Below, piece after piece: positions 22,679-35,600 of a stretch of DNA of 64,000 nt. Numbering within the stretch: the first letter of the stretch is position 1; each line of letters begins with the position of its first letter. The notes below the pieces were generated by a model. The model was given only the letters and a program-made list of their open reading frames with translations, had not been told where the DNA came from and made no database searches. Source of the stretch: Caprella mutica (taxonomy: Eukaryota; Arthropoda; Malacostraca; Amphipoda; Caprellidae). Both the position numbers and the translations under genes were made by a program. The stretch lies in assembly GCA_947561585.1 (NCBI GenBank), contig CANNZV010002531.1, forward strand, positions 11,561 to 75,560, given 5' to 3'.

Positions 22679-23428
22679 TAGTTCAACATTATTCAACGTG
22701 TAGCATGCCCCTGCGTAGCATGCTGCACGTGGTTACACGTTGCCCTTTTCCCTGCCGCAAGTGGCAAGATTTAGCTCGTTGCCTAGCGTTGATCAGCTTC
22801 TCACCACTGGTGGGAAGGGTTTTTGTTGCCAGCAACGAAGAATTTTTTTATATTATTGATGACAAAATAATTCATTAGTTATGCCAAACAATGTCGCATT
22901 TTCTTTGTTTAAAAATTTGAATTTGAAAATGGTCAATGACATACTACAGTATTTGCGAATATAAAAACGTTGGAGATTATTCATAGTCACAGTATGGAGT
23001 ATAAATAACACAGAATTATTTTATTTATTTAATGAAATTTATTTATAGTTAACATATAATAATCTAGGAAAATTAGTTTGGATATCAGTTTACAAACTGG
23101 AAGGCAGTAATCAAATTTATTATTATGAAAAGTTATATACTGATAATCAGCTCTTCAAATAACTACCTAGCCGCCAGTCTCAATCTCTAAAATTTTAGAA
23201 TATTAGGCAGACATTTACCAATTTTTTAATGGAATTAATTAATAATCGATCGGCAGCGATAATACTATTTAGTGCATATAACGCTATTGTTTGCACTCGA
23301 ACTAAAATGGTATTGAGGAGCGTTCACATTCAACACGTAACACACTTGAAACAAGATGTGAACTGTAAAGTGTCTACCGATTAATCAGCTTTGAGGAAAA
23401 ACATAAGTTGCCTCATACTCATTTGATT

Positions 23429-23880
23429 TAACTCACACCTAAACTTAAAAAAAGTAGCACTAACTCTCATAGTAAGTTAAATTATACACCAGATACATTG
23501 TATTTACAATCTTTGTGGGTTACTTTATCACATTATGTCATAGTTGTTTAACTCACACCTTAACTTAAAAAAAAGTAGCGCCAACTCTCATAGTAAGTTA
23601 ATTCACACACCAGATACATTGGATTACCAATCTTTGTGAGTAACTTCAACCAACTATGTCCTAGTTGTTCTAACATATGTTCAAACTCCCAAAATGTAAC
23701 TATAACTCTCATAATAAGTTGATTCAATCCATGAAATAATTTGAATTAACTATGTTTGGTGACACACCACGTCATAGTTGTTTTGACACACGTGATAACA
23801 TGAATGTAGTCCAACCAACTCACGTAATAAATTGATTCAAAGCATAAATTGTTGACCCATTAAATATGAGTGAACTTTTT
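23429..23880. repeat. ~120-bp tandem repeat, 3-4 diverged copies
   Basis: Units begin taactcacaccta or similar at about 23429, 23549 and 23670, with a weaker fourth near 23780. Each holds aactctcatagtaagtt and catagttgttt. Confidence 0.7.
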
Positions 23881-24286
23881 TCTCTGTGTATAATCTTACC
23901 TATTCGTGATACAAGTTCGTTCTAACTCACAATCGAATCAATAGGTATTCAACTACTTATAATTACAAACTAAATTAGTTAAAACTATGTCGTTCTCTCT
24001 AAATATCGATTTTAATGAGATATATTCGTCGTGTTTACAAACTCAACCGGAAGTGCGGGTGAGTTCGTTATACAAGCAGAGTATCATTTCGTACAGTACT
24101 AAAAAAGAGGATAGAAAGGAAAATTCAGTAAAATTTTCGTATATTGTATGGAAAATATTACGGAAGCTTTGAATGCTGTATCCTTACAATTGACTGAAAC
24201 CCTTTCGAGATAACAAAAATCACAAAATGCTTCATCACCGATGTCCTTCAACTAGATTATAGAGCATTAATTTCCATCGTAAGCTT

Positions 24287-25084
24287 ATGTTTTGTCACTA
24301 GTGAATTTGAGTATTTCTTTGTTGAAATTTGTTTCTCTTTTAGCAACTCTTTTTCTAGGGTACCAGTTGTTATCATTGACATTCTTGGTTATCTGCCTTT
24401 CGTTGTTGCACTTTCTAGGAGGAACCTTTGCGAATGGCCAAATGTTTTCAAAAGATGTCTCTAGTAAAATGAAACATTTAATCTAGAGGGGCCTGGTTGT
24501 GGCTCGGTGGATGGTGAAATAGGAGAAGCCTCTGTCCCGGTAGAATTAAGAGAAAGCTCGGTCGATGGTAAAGTAGGAGCAGGCTTGGTAGCGGGTGAAG
24601 TAAGAGCAGGCTCGGTGGATGGTGAAGTAAAAGCAGGATCGGTGAATGGTGAAGTAAGATCAGGCTCGATTGATGGTGAAGTAGGAGAAAGATCGGTGGA
24701 TGGTGAAGTAGGAGTAGGCTCGGTAGACGGAGAAGCAGGAGCAGGCTCGGTGGATGGTGAAGCATGCAGCATGCTCGGTAGATGGTGAAGCAGGAGCAGG
24801 CTCGGTGGATGGCGCATTTTCTATTTGGTTGCGCTGATAATAATTTGAACTATTCTCAGCATATTCTGGAAAAGCACAGTTCTTTACTATTTCGCTGGTT
24901 TACGATTATCAAATTCTAAACCATTTCTGGATCTCTTTGTGGCATCTTACAGCGTCATCAGAGGAACTTTATACAATTTAGCAGCTTTACTTACTGCTGT
25001 TCCATTTTCACAGACGTTATATGCCTGTTCCACATAACAGGGAGAATACTGTTTCATTCTTTTACGTGTATATACTCGAGGCAT
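24287..25084 (-). pseudogene. Decayed pogo/Tigger-like gene (pipsqueak HTH)
   Basis: ATG at 25084 opens MPRVYTRKRMKQ, followed by AYNVCENGTAVSKAAKLY and VPLMTL, the N-terminal pipsqueak-type helix-turn-helix of many insect pogo/Tigger-like proteins. A stop at 24947-24949 interrupts the reading. Downstream come a proline-rich SPSTEP(A/T) repeat and a C-terminal block, IWPFAKVPPRKCNNERQ, like the (I)RPxPKAPPRK linker of the same proteins. The central DDE catalytic part is missing. Frames switch more than once, so this is a relic. The family call rests on memory of the motifs. Confidence 0.6.
24497..24815. repeat. 30-bp minisatellite inside the pogo-like relic
   Basis: Units of ggctcggtggatggtgaagt plus about ten bases repeat some ten times with a 30-bp period. 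The minus strand stays open and reads as a 10-residue SPSTEPAPTS-type repeat. The 30-bp period is a multiple of three, so the expansion could have occurred within a coding region. Confidence 0.8.
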
Positions 25085-25548
25085 ATATGAAAAATAAATA
25101 TAGAGGTGAATTCGAACATAGTGGAGTGAAATCGTACAGATGAGGATGTTGCCCGTACATATTTGTACGATGACACCCCACACCACTATTTTATTTTCAA
25201 AGTGGAATATATAAGATATTAATGAGTTTTAACTAAATGTTAACGTTTATATACGTAGGAATATCCTAGTGAATACTAGTATTCCAAATAGAGTTTCTAG
25301 ATAGTATATTGTAATTGCTATGGCTTAGCTCAAGTAGTGAGAAAATAACATTTTAGTGCTAAAAATATATGACCTCTCACCGAAGGAACATACCACACAC
25401 TCACGCTGCTGAAACTTGTTTCAAACTGATTGTTTTTATAATGTATAGGATCACCCAAATTTCAATGGGTTAGAAGGTAACAGGTGTTGAGTTATGGCCC
25501 TGTACGGATTCACCCGCTGTACGAACTCACCCGGCTCTCCCATATATA

Positions 25549-27168
25549 CAGTAGCGAGCATAAGATAAGGGACAGTAAATAAAGTTCAACATTTTCGTTT
25601 ATTGCAAAAGAACTAGACAACAAAGATACGTGAAACTTAACAACAATAAAGGTACACATACTGTGGGTATGTGGTAGAAATATTAGCAAAATCAAACAAA
25701 TATTTACCAAAATATTTAACTATTGCCATCAGAAGACGAAAAAGACACCGAGCAAAAGTTAAGGGACAGTTATTAATAAAAGGGTATAAACTGAATAATC
25801 TTAGTTTGAAAGACTGTTTCAATATATTAAATTGTTACTAAAGGTTATCAAGTTATTGGAACAAAACTATCGCCGCCATTACACCTGCTACTCGGAAAAA
25901 AGAATCCCTCTGTGAAAAACCCCTATTTTTTTACCATCACAAGGATGGAAAGTCACTTTCTGAAATTGCAAGCATCATATAAAGATCTAAGAGTGTTGTG
26001 CATCACAATGTTAATACTTTTTAAAGAGTGTGCTTCAATTAATACAAAACGAGAATCAGGAAGACCATCAAAAACTACCCCCAGAAAGGATTGTGCCATG
26101 GTGACACTGTGCATAAAGGACCGTTTCAAGACTACTGCAGGTATTTTTCGCCAAATGAGTGAAACTCATGATCTTAATGTGTCCAGATTCAAAGTTTATA
26201 GAAGTTTGAACAGGGTAGGATTAAATATCTGGATGCTGTATCAAAGCCTGTGATATCGAAAAAGGACCAAACTGCAAGGCTGCAGTTTGCCAAGGAGCAT
26301 GTCGTTTTGTCGAAGTAGCAGTGGTCCATGGTTCATTTCAGCGATAAATCTAAGTTTAATGTGATCGGAAGTAACAGCAGAAAGCACGTTCGAGGTAATG
26401 TCGGTGAAGACCTTCACCTGGAGTTCGTTAAGTAAACTGTGAAACATAAAGACGACATCATGATGGTCTGGGGCATCATCTCTGCAGCGGGAACAGGCCC
26501 AATTGTTCGTGTGCATAGATTGGTCAATGCAGCAGTGTATACGAGACTTCTCATCCACCATTGCATTCCATATTCGCAATCATTTGATACTCAACCACGA
26601 ATTTTAATGCAAGACAATTCTCCTTCTCACACGGCTAAATCTGTGAAAGCATACATAGAAAGTAAATAAGTTTCTCTTATAAGCTGGCCTGCTCAGAGCC
26701 CCGATTGGAACCCAATTGAAAACATTTGGAAGGTAATTGGTGATGGTGCTGAAGAACGCAATCCCAAAAAATTAGGATTAACTGTGGTGATTCCTGAAAG
26801 AAGAGTGACAGCAGATAACTCCATAATTCTGCTAAAAATTGGTTGATTCCTGTAATAATCGATGCAACGAGGTCATCAAAAATAAAAGACTATTTACAAA
26901 ATATTAATTTTGTATATCTAATTAGCCAATGGTTATTGCAATAACAACTGTTCCTTAACTTTTGCTCAGTGTTCTTTTTGGTCTCTGATGGCAATTGTTG
27001 AATATTTAGGTTAATATTTGTTCCATTTTGCTAATATTTCTAGCAAACACTCACAGTATGTGTATCTTTATTGTTGTTAAGTTTCGCATATTTTCGTCGA
27101 CCAGTTTCTTTGCAATAAACAAAAATGTTCAACTTTTTTCACTGTCCCTTAACTTATGCTCACTACTG
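25549..27168 (+). mobile_element. Tc1-like transposon, decayed
   Basis: Inverted repeats of about 230 bp (25549-25780 and 26938-27168) begin cagtag(c/t)gagcataag and sit between TA dinucleotides, the Tc1/mariner target. Each arm repeats the terminal motif internally (gcaaaagttaagg(g/a)acag), as in IR/DR-type Tc1 elements. Between them lies a broken transposase gene. Confidence 0.9.
25885..26850 (+). pseudogene. Tc1 transposase (DD34E) pseudogene
   Basis: Segments in changing frames follow the Tc1 order: an N-terminal HTH (HHKDGKSLSEIASII), a linker with SGRPSKTTPRKDC, a second helix-turn-helix region (FKVYRSLNRVGLN), the first catalytic D near HFSDKSKF, DDIMMVWGIISAAGTGPI, the second D in QDNSPSHTAKSV, and the E in SPDWNPIENIW. 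A TAA at 26667-26669 separates the last two blocks. Frameshifts and stops make it non-functional. Confidence 0.85.
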
Positions 27169-27169
27169 T

Positions 27170-27936
27170 ACTAAAAACTTGTAAGAGATACAGTACCGTA
27201 GGTTTATTGATTCTAAGAGTCAAACTCATAAGAGTTAATTTAGCTACACAATCACAATTTGGTGACTTTGTTGCTTGTAGTCAAATGAAATTTATAATAT
27301 AGGTCTGATGAAATTTTCAATACAGATCTGATGTAAAGTTAAATTCAGGTCTGTTAATTACTGGCGACTTATGCACAGGACTGACGATAGTTAGCACTGA
27401 CACCTAAATTGCGAAATTAATTGATCACAACAGAGGGCTGTGACAGCAGATTTACATAGTAACTATAGTATGTACTCACACGTCAGGTTAACTCTGTGTG
27501 TGCAGTCCACTCATCTCTGTGGAAGCGAAACATGATTTTTGTATTCCATGGATTTTATCTAGTACTGTGGTCACGATCGTATATAGTGTTGTATATGTAC
27601 AAGTAATTCCCATACATTCAGAGAGGACAGATTCTGTTCTCTCAAGATACATTTTTATATATGAAGAAATAGAAGTACTTGTTCCATGCAATTAAACCTA
27701 TGGCCTCAAGGGCAACCTTATATTAAATATTCAGGACATGAATAATGAATATACATACAAAAGTAAACATTAAATGAAAGTCATATTATTGTGTTCTAAG
27801 TGAGACACGACCATATGTTACTAAATATATTATGAAATGACTAGTTTATTAGTATGATAAAACGAAATAAATTATGATCTGTCCTTAGCTGTTAGGCCGT
27901 ATGTAAATATGAAAAGGGCTATACACTATACAGTAT
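27170..27936. other. Unannotated stretch
   Basis: No gene or clear repeat. The overlapping frames at 27488-27695 on both strands show no domain. Confidence 0.45.
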
Positions 27937-30900
27937 GTAAGTCTTACAAGACTCCAAGTCTTACAAGACTGCAAGTCTTACAAGACTGCAAGTCTTACAA
28001 GACTGCAAGTCTTACAAGACTGCAAGTCTTACAAGACTGCAAGTCTTACAACCCAGGCAACAAGGATTTTTTCCTGGGATATTAAGGGAATATCCCACGA
28101 ATATATCCTTCTTCCCAGGGTTATTCCCTTAATATCCCAGGAATAATGCTTGCTACCTGGGAAGACTGCAAGTCTTACAAGACTGCAAGTCTTACAAGAC
28201 TGCAAGTCTTACAAGACTGCAAGTCTTACAAGACTGCAAGTCTTACAAGACTGCAAGTCTTACAAGACTGCAAGTCTTACAAGACTGCAAGTCTTACAAG
28301 ACTGCAAGTCTTACAAGACTGCAAGTCTTACAAGACTGCAAGTCTTACAAGACTGCAAGTCTTACAAGACTGCAAGTCTTACAAGACTGCAAGTCTTACA
28401 AGACTGCAAGTCTTACAAGACTGCAAGTCTTACAAGACTGCAAGTCTTACAAGACTGCAAGTCTTACAAGACTGCAAGTCTTACAAGACTGCAAGTCTTA
28501 CAAGACTGCAAGTCTTACAAGACTGCAAGTCTTACAAGACTGCAAGTCTTACAAGACTGCAAGTCTTACAAGACTGCAAGTCTTACAAGACTGCAAGTCT
28601 TACAAGACTGCAAGTCTTACAAGACTGCAAGTCTTACAAGACTGCAAGTCTTACAAGACTGCAAGTCTTACAAGACTGCAAGTCTTACAAGACTGAAAGT
28701 GTTACAAGACTGAAAGTGTTACAAGACTGCAAGTCTTACAAGACTAAAAGTGTTACAAGACTGAAAGTGTTACAAGACTGAAAATGTTACAAGACTGAAA
28801 GTGTTACAAGACTGAAAGTGTTACAAGACTGAAAGTGTTACAAGACTAAAAGTGTTACAAGACTGAAAGTGTTACAAGACTGAAAGTGTTACAAGACTGA
28901 AAGTGTTACAAGACTGAAAATGTTACAAGACTGAAAGTGTTACAAGACTGAAAGTGTTACAAGAATAAAAGTGTTACAAGACTAAAAGTATTACAAGACT
29001 GAAAGTGTTACAAGACTGAAAGTGTTACAAGACTGAAAGTGTTACAAGACTGAAAGTGTTACAAGACTAAAAGTGTTACAAGACTAAAAGTGTTACAAGA
29101 CTAAAAAGTGTTACAAGACTGAAAGTGTTACAAGACTGAAAGTGTTACAAGACTAAAAGTGTTACAAGACTGAAAGTGTTACAAGACTGAAAGTGTTACA
29201 AGACTGAAAGTGTTACAAGACTGAAAGTGTTACAAGACTGAAAGTGTTACAAGACTGAAAGTGTTACAAGACTGAAAGTGTTACAAGACTAAAAGTGTTA
29301 CAAGACTGAAAGTGTTACAAGACTGAAAGTGTTACAAGACTAAAAGTGTTACAAGACTAAAAGTGTTACAAGACTAAAAGTGTTACAAGACTAAAAGTGT
29401 TACAAGACTAAAAGTGTTACAAGACTGCAAGTCTTACAAGACTGCAAGTCTTACAAGACTGCAAGTCTTACAAGACTGCAAGTCTTACAAGACTGCAAGT
29501 CTTACAAGACTGCAAGTCTTACAAGACTGCAAGTCTTACAAGACTGCAAGTCTTACAAGACTGCAAGTCTTACAAGACTGCAAGTCTTACAAGACTGCAA
29601 GTCTTACAAGACTGCAAGTCTTACAAGACTGCAAGTCTTACAAGACTGCAAGTCTTACAAGACTGCAAGTCTTACAAGACTGCAAGTCTTACAAGACTGC
29701 AAGTCTTACAAGACTGCAAGTCTTACAAGACTGCAAGTCTTACAAGACTGCAAGTCTTACAAGACTGCAAGTCTTACAAGACTGCAAGTCTTACAAGACT
29801 GCAAGTCTTACAAGACTGCAAGTCTTACAAGACTGCAAGTCTTACAAGACTGCAAGTCTTACAAGACTGCAAGTCTTACAAGACTGCAAGTCTTACAAGA
29901 CTGCAAGTCTTACAAGACTGCAAGTCTTACAAGACTGCAAGTCTTACAAGACTGCAAGTCTTACAAGACTGCAAGTCTTACAAGACTGCAAGTCTTACAA
30001 GACTGCAAGTCTTACAAGACTAAAAGTGTTACAAGACTGAAAGTCTTACAACACTGCAAGTCTTACAAGACTGAAAGTGTTACAAGACTGAAAGTGTTAC
30101 AAGACTGAAAGTGTTACAAGACTGAAAGTGTTACAAGACTGCAAGTCTTACAAGACTGAAAGTGTTACAAGACTGAAAGTGTTACAAGACTGAAAATGTT
30201 ACAAGACTGAAAGTGTTACAAGACTGAAAGTGTTACAAGACTAAAAGTGTTACAAGACTGAAAGTGTTACAAGACTGAAAGTGTTACAAGACTGAAAGTG
30301 TTACAAGACTAAAAGTGTTACAAGACTAAAAGTGTTACAAGACTAAAAGTGTTACAAGACTAAAAGTGTTACAAGACTAAAAGTGTTACAAGACTAAAAG
30401 TGTTACAAGACTGAAAGTGTTACAAGACTAAAAGTGTTACAAGACTAAAAGTGTTACAAGACTGAAAGTGTTACAAGACTGAAAGTGTTACAAGACTAAA
30501 AGTGTTACAAGACTGAAAGTGTTACAAGACTGAAAGTGTTACAAGACTAAAAGTGTTACAAGACTGAAAGTGTTACAAGAATAAAAGTGTTACAAGACTG
30601 TAAGTCTTACAAGACTGAAAGTGTTACAAGACTGAAAGTGTTACAAGACTAAAAGTGTTACAAGACTGAAAGTGTTACAAGACTGAAAGTGTTACATGAC
30701 TGAAAGTGTTACAAGACTGAAAGTGTTACAAGACTGAAAGTGTTACAAGACTGAACGTGTTACAAGACTGAAAGTGTTACAAGACTGAAAGTGTTACAAG
30801 ACTAAAAGTGTTACTAGACTAAAAGTGTTACAAGACTAAAAGTGTTACAAGACTGAAAGTGTTACAAGACTGAAAGTGTTACAAGACTGAAAGTGTTACA

Positions 30901-31965
30901 AGACTGAAAGTGTTACAAGACTAAAAGTGTTACAAGACTAAAAGTGTTACAAGACTAAAAGTGTTACAAGACTAAAAGTGTTACAAGACTGAAAATGTTA
31001 CAAGACTGAAAGTGTTACAAGACTGAAAGTGTTACAAGACTGAAAGTGTTACAAGACTGAAAGTGTTACAAGACTGAAAGTGTACAAGACTGAAAGTGTT
31101 ACAAGACTGAAAGTGTTACAAGACCGAAAGTGTTACAAGACTGAAAGTGTTACAAGACTGAAAGTGTTACAAGACTAAAAGTGTTACAAGACTAAAAGTG
31201 TTACAAGACTAAAAGTGTTACAAGACTAAAAGTGTTACAAGACTGAAAGTGTTACAAGACTGAAAGTGTTACAAGACTGAAAGTGTTACAAGACTGAAAG
31301 TGTTACAAGACTAAAAGTGTTACAAGACTGAAAGTGTTACAAGACTAAAAGTGTTACAAGACTGTAAGTCTTACAAGACTGAAAGTGTTACAAGACTGAA
31401 AGTGTTACAAGACTGAAAGTGTTACAAGACTGAACGTGTTACAAGACTGAAAGTGTTACAAGACTGAAAGTGTTACAAGACTAAAAGTGTTACAAGACTA
31501 AAAGTGTTACAAGACTAAAAGTGTTACAAGACTAAAAGTGTTACAAGACTAAAAGTGTTACAAGACTGAAAGTGTTACAAGACTGAAAGTGTTACAAGAC
31601 TGAAAGTGTTACAAGACTAAAAGTGTTACAAGACTGAAAGTGTTACAAGACTAAAAGTGTTACAAGACTGAAAGTGTTACAAGACTGAAAGTGTTACAAG
31701 ACTGAAAGTGTTACAAGACTGAAAGTGTTACAAGACTGTAAGTCTTACAAGACTGAAAGTGTTACAAGACTAAAAGTGTTACAAGACTAAAAGTGTTACA
31801 AGACTAAAAGTGTTACAAGACTGAAAGTGTTAGAGACTGAAAGTGTTACAAGACTGAAAGTGTTACAAGACTGAAAGTGTTACAAGACTAAAAGTGTTAC
31901 AAGACTAAAAGTGTTACAAGACTGAAAGTGTTAGAGACTGTAAGTGTTACAAGACTGTAAGTCTT
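27937..31965. repeat. 17-bp satellite array, ~4.0 kb
   Basis: About 230 units of gactgcaagtcttacaa (type A) or gactgaaagtgttacaa (type B). The type-A unit holds an interrupted palindrome, agtctt-ac-aagact. Type A forms near-pure blocks at about 27940-28690 and 29418-30018; type B and mixtures fill 28690-29418 and 30018-31965. The long open frames (28146-28781, 28150-28713, 29414-30040) are repeat artefacts: 17 is not a multiple of three, so all frames read the same 17-residue cycle. Confidence 0.97.
28052..28161. mobile_element. 110-bp hairpin element inside the 17-bp array
   Basis: The sequence interrupts a satellite unit. Its ends are imperfect inverted repeats, cccaggcaacaagga and the complement of tgcttgctacctggg, with inner partners cctgggatattaaggg and its inverse. 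The whole block folds on itself. The flanks share only AA. Confidence 0.65.
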
Positions 31966-32969
31966 CTTAAACTTTGTTTTCATTTTGCCTAACTTTTTTC
32001 ATGTAAATGAGTTAAGGTGATATTTCTCCCCATGGAATTATTTTGCATGAAAATGAAAATTTGGCAAAAGTTTAAATGTTTTGAGAGAAACGATTTCATG
32101 TGGAGAGACTTGGGAAATTTTTTTTTCAGATGACTGGAGAGATGGATATTATTAAGCCATTGTTGTGTTAAATAAAGTTGGAAAGGAAACCGTTATTGAA
32201 GAGCAATTTTATCATCGATAGTATAATAAGTCAAAAATGAATGCATTAACGCGGTCTTATTTACATTTATATATTTACTATATAGTATATTTATGATTTA
32301 TTTTCAACTAATTAGTATTATTGGTCTTTTTAAACTAATTATTATTGTTAATCGTTTTCGATTGATTCATTTTTTTCGTTAATATAAATTTTGTTATTCA
32401 AAATATCTTTGATACTTTTTTGATAATATAATGTTATTTTTCGTTAATGGATAAATATTCAAAATGATCAAACAGATAAAAAGATTCCCAAATTTTCTAC
32501 CAGACAATGGTTGAAAAACTATTAACAAAAAAGTTTTCGATATCCTAATCAATTCTTTAATGTTTTATAGAATACATCGTATTTTCTATTTTAAATGTTT
32601 ATCACTTGGTCAGAAACTTTCACTCAAAAGAAGTTCTACAAAAATGAACCAAAAAATATTATCACTCATTGAAAATAACTTCTGAAAAGTTTCTTCCCTT
32701 TTACTTTCGAATGGAAAAACAAGCTACCTGATTAATTAATAATCAGTTAGCTTTTTATTAAATATTAGGAGGTATTTTGGTGATGATTTTTGGCAAAAGA
32801 AATTATTTTGATTAAATGATAACTTTTTCTTAAGTTACGCTTGTAACACCTTAATGTAACTTTGAATGAGTATTATTTATTTATATTTTTTTTAACTTGA
32901 GAATGGAGCTAACTTCTTCAGAAAGTACAGGAAGGTTTGAGAAAAAAATAAAACAACGCATGTCATACT
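31966..32969. other. Unannotated AT-rich stretch
   Basis: No gene, RNA gene or clear repeat is visible. Confidence 0.45.
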
Positions 32970-33205
32970 TATAAACTTACTACAAGTTGTTAGTATATAT
33001 ACCAAATTTCAAGTAAAAAATGCCGAACTTAAAAGGAGAAATAAATACACAGATATATAAGACATTGGCAACTGAGAGAGCAGAGCTGTGATTGGGTGGA
33101 GTGTGATCCAATCACAGATCACGCATGTGTGGACTGCTGTGTGCTTAGAGGCTAACCAAACTGTATTTCTAAGTTGCCACAAGTCACCACAGTACAATTA
33201 ATGAC
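32970..33205 (+). repeat. Dispersed repeat, copy B
   Basis: Same orientation as 19560-19815; shares agttgttagtata, caaatttcaagta, gagctgtgattgggt and accacagtacaat. The minus frame at 33009-33197 lies entirely within it. Confidence 0.7.
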
Positions 33206-33224
33206 ACTGATTTGTCTGTGTCTA

Positions 33225-33445
33225 ACTGTTCAACAGTGTGTCTGTTTCTAACTGTGTAATACTGTGCCTGTTTCTAACTGTTTAAGAGTGTGACATTTTA
33301 TAACAGTGTGTCTGTTTCTAACTGTCAGTGTAACAGTGTGTCTGTTTTTAATGGTGTAACAGTGTGTCTGTTTCTAACTGTGTAACAGTGTGTCTGTTTC
33401 TAACTGTGTAACAGTGTGTCTGTTTCTAACTGTGTAACAGTGTGC
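33225..33445. repeat. ~26-bp minisatellite (gtgtgtctgtttctaactg)
   Basis: About eight units; the last three are nearly identical, the first ones are shortened or diverged. Confidence 0.8.
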
Positions 33446-35472
33446 TGATATAGAAGCGTTTATCCACCACCAATTTATATACTGTAAATTTATTTTATAT
33501 GCATTTATTTATTTTATTTATTTTTATCTATTTCATATGTCACCCTCTTACAATAGATCAAGGGCCGGGGTCTCCCATGATCGAACAAAAGTATTCTATA
33601 AATTCTAATACCTATACATTTCAAAATTCTAAAAAATTAAATAAGAGGAGCCACATGACTCGGTTAAGCTAAAGCTTTAAGGGCTGCCTAAATAAAAGAA
33701 GGACAATCATTTTAATGAAATCATTAATAGATAAAACGATAAATTGTTAAAAATGTCTATTACTGTAAAATGTATACTATTTCATTAAATCAATCAAAAA
33801 GCTTGATGGTAGGATAAATAAGTGGATTCTATATATAAAGAAATTGTTTATTTTCGCAGCTTTACCATTCACAAACAATCTATAAATAAACTAAATAGGC
33901 GCTATTTTCCCCTTGCTATAATTTGATGGCTCAGCCCTGGGCATCACAGGCATCGTTTGTGAGAGAAAATCTACGGGAAAGCCCCAACTGCTTACAGAAC
34001 CTGACAACAAATTCCTCTGTTTTTCAAGGATTTTATCTATAAAGTTATTTTGAATTATCGGAATTATCGTCAGTTTTATTGAGTCTAATATCATTGCTTG
34101 TTATTTTGTGGAAATTAATCATCAATAGAGGAAGTTTTTGTTCACGCTATTAAATTGTAAACTCTCGATTTATCCCCATCTCGATAGTCCCTCTCTCGAT
34201 ATATATAGTTTTATTTTTCTCGGTTATTCCGCACCATATCGGTTTTCCGGTCCCATAGCAGATGGCAAATCGAGAGTTATCGGTATATCTTATAACTTAA
34301 AATGAAATGTAGTCAGATTGGAAAGATTTGAAGTAATATATTGATTATTTCTCTGTTCTTACAGTAATTCGTAGTTACTAATCTCACCTTATTATGTTTG
34401 TGAAACAATTTAACATATGTGACTTCCTTGTGGTATACAGCTTTTCTGTAACATCCATATATAGAAAAAAATTCTATATAAATTTATGGAATTATGTTTC
34501 ATTCTATTGAGTTGATGTCATTTTGAAGTCAAAATTATGAGTTACAGTAGTTATAAGGACATTGTATCACCTTTTGTGTACCAAACTGTAGTTAATATGT
34601 TAGGAAATCAGCCTTCGAATTTCAAAAACTAATTAAAATATCAATTTACAAAAATCAGAGAGACACACACCTAGTTAGAAAATAGGTACAGTTGTTTCGT
34701 AAACTGACTTACCTCACTGTTAATTAGTCCATCCATCACCTTAATAAATGCCACCCTATTATCCATCAATAGATGTTACTATCCTCCATCAGATGGCGAT
34801 GTAATAGTCTCTCAGTAGATGTCTTTGTAGATCAGTACTTTTAATTTTTTAAGTCCCAGTTGAAGTCTGTGGAGGGAAGGCAACGATAATGCAGTCGGTG
34901 AGGGGAAATGATAAAATGTATCAATAATGAATTAGGTGATAGTATGATAAACAATAGATAGCTGATAGGTTCACCGTAGTTCTGTGAACCTTCCGTTCTT
35001 AGTTCTTACTAAGACTAATTGAATAAAAATATGATAATCGATGTTTTGTCCTATTTATCATAGCTACTCCTGTAAATTATAATATTCCTCGATTCACATT
35101 ATTGTATTATCTAAAAACTGGTTACTATAGGTTTTCCTTAGGCCTAGGATTTAACCGTACACCATATGTAAAGATGTTTACAATGGTATAGTTAAATGTA
35201 CTTCTCCTCAAAGTACTTTTTTCTAATTAAATAATTTGGTTTCATATTTGAAAAGCTCTCAAAACTGAACACATATAGAGTATGTCCACTAAAAGTGTAT
35301 CCACTGGACCACTGCAATTGAATCTACATGTTCATCAATCTAGTACAACAATATACATAATAGTGGTACCATATAGATACGTGATAGCTATTAAGCAATA
35401 ATTAATGAATTTTACATAACCTAGTACTTTTGTATTCAATTTCATTAAGGATAAATTTTTGTATGACATTAT
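33446..35472. other. No gene; small inverted-repeat element at 34157-34280
   Basis: The only structure I see is an aactctcgattt / aaatcgagagtt pair about 120 bp apart, consistent with a short MITE. The remainder is AT-rich non-coding sequence. Confidence 0.4.
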
Positions 35473-35600
35473 GTCTTACAGTCTTGTAAGACTTACAGTC
35501 TTGTAAGACTTACAGTCTTGTAAGACTTACAGTCTTGTAAGACTTACAGTCTTGTAAGACTTACAGTCTTGTAAGACTTACAGTCTTGTAAGACTTACAG
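35473..35600. repeat. Reverse-orientation outlier of the 17-bp satellite
   Basis: About seven and a half units of cagtcttgtaagactta, the reverse complement of the 17-bp unit (type-A-like with a t for c), lie 3.5 kb beyond the main array. Confidence 0.9.

Larger units (their letters stand above)
20009..23020 (+). mobile_element. Dispersed TIR-family copy 2, split by a foldback element
   Basis: The left part 20009-20078 and right part 22681-23020 together follow copy 1 at 2823-3220 in order. The break lies where copy 1 reads ttcaacgagttcaac. The 2.6 kb between is a later insertion. Confidence 0.75.

Noticed and set aside
28146..30040. Long open frames with a 17-residue cycle (SYKTASLTRLQVLQD)
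   Set aside because: A 17-bp unit without stops reads open in all three frames with the same cycle. There is no start context and no flanking coding sequence.
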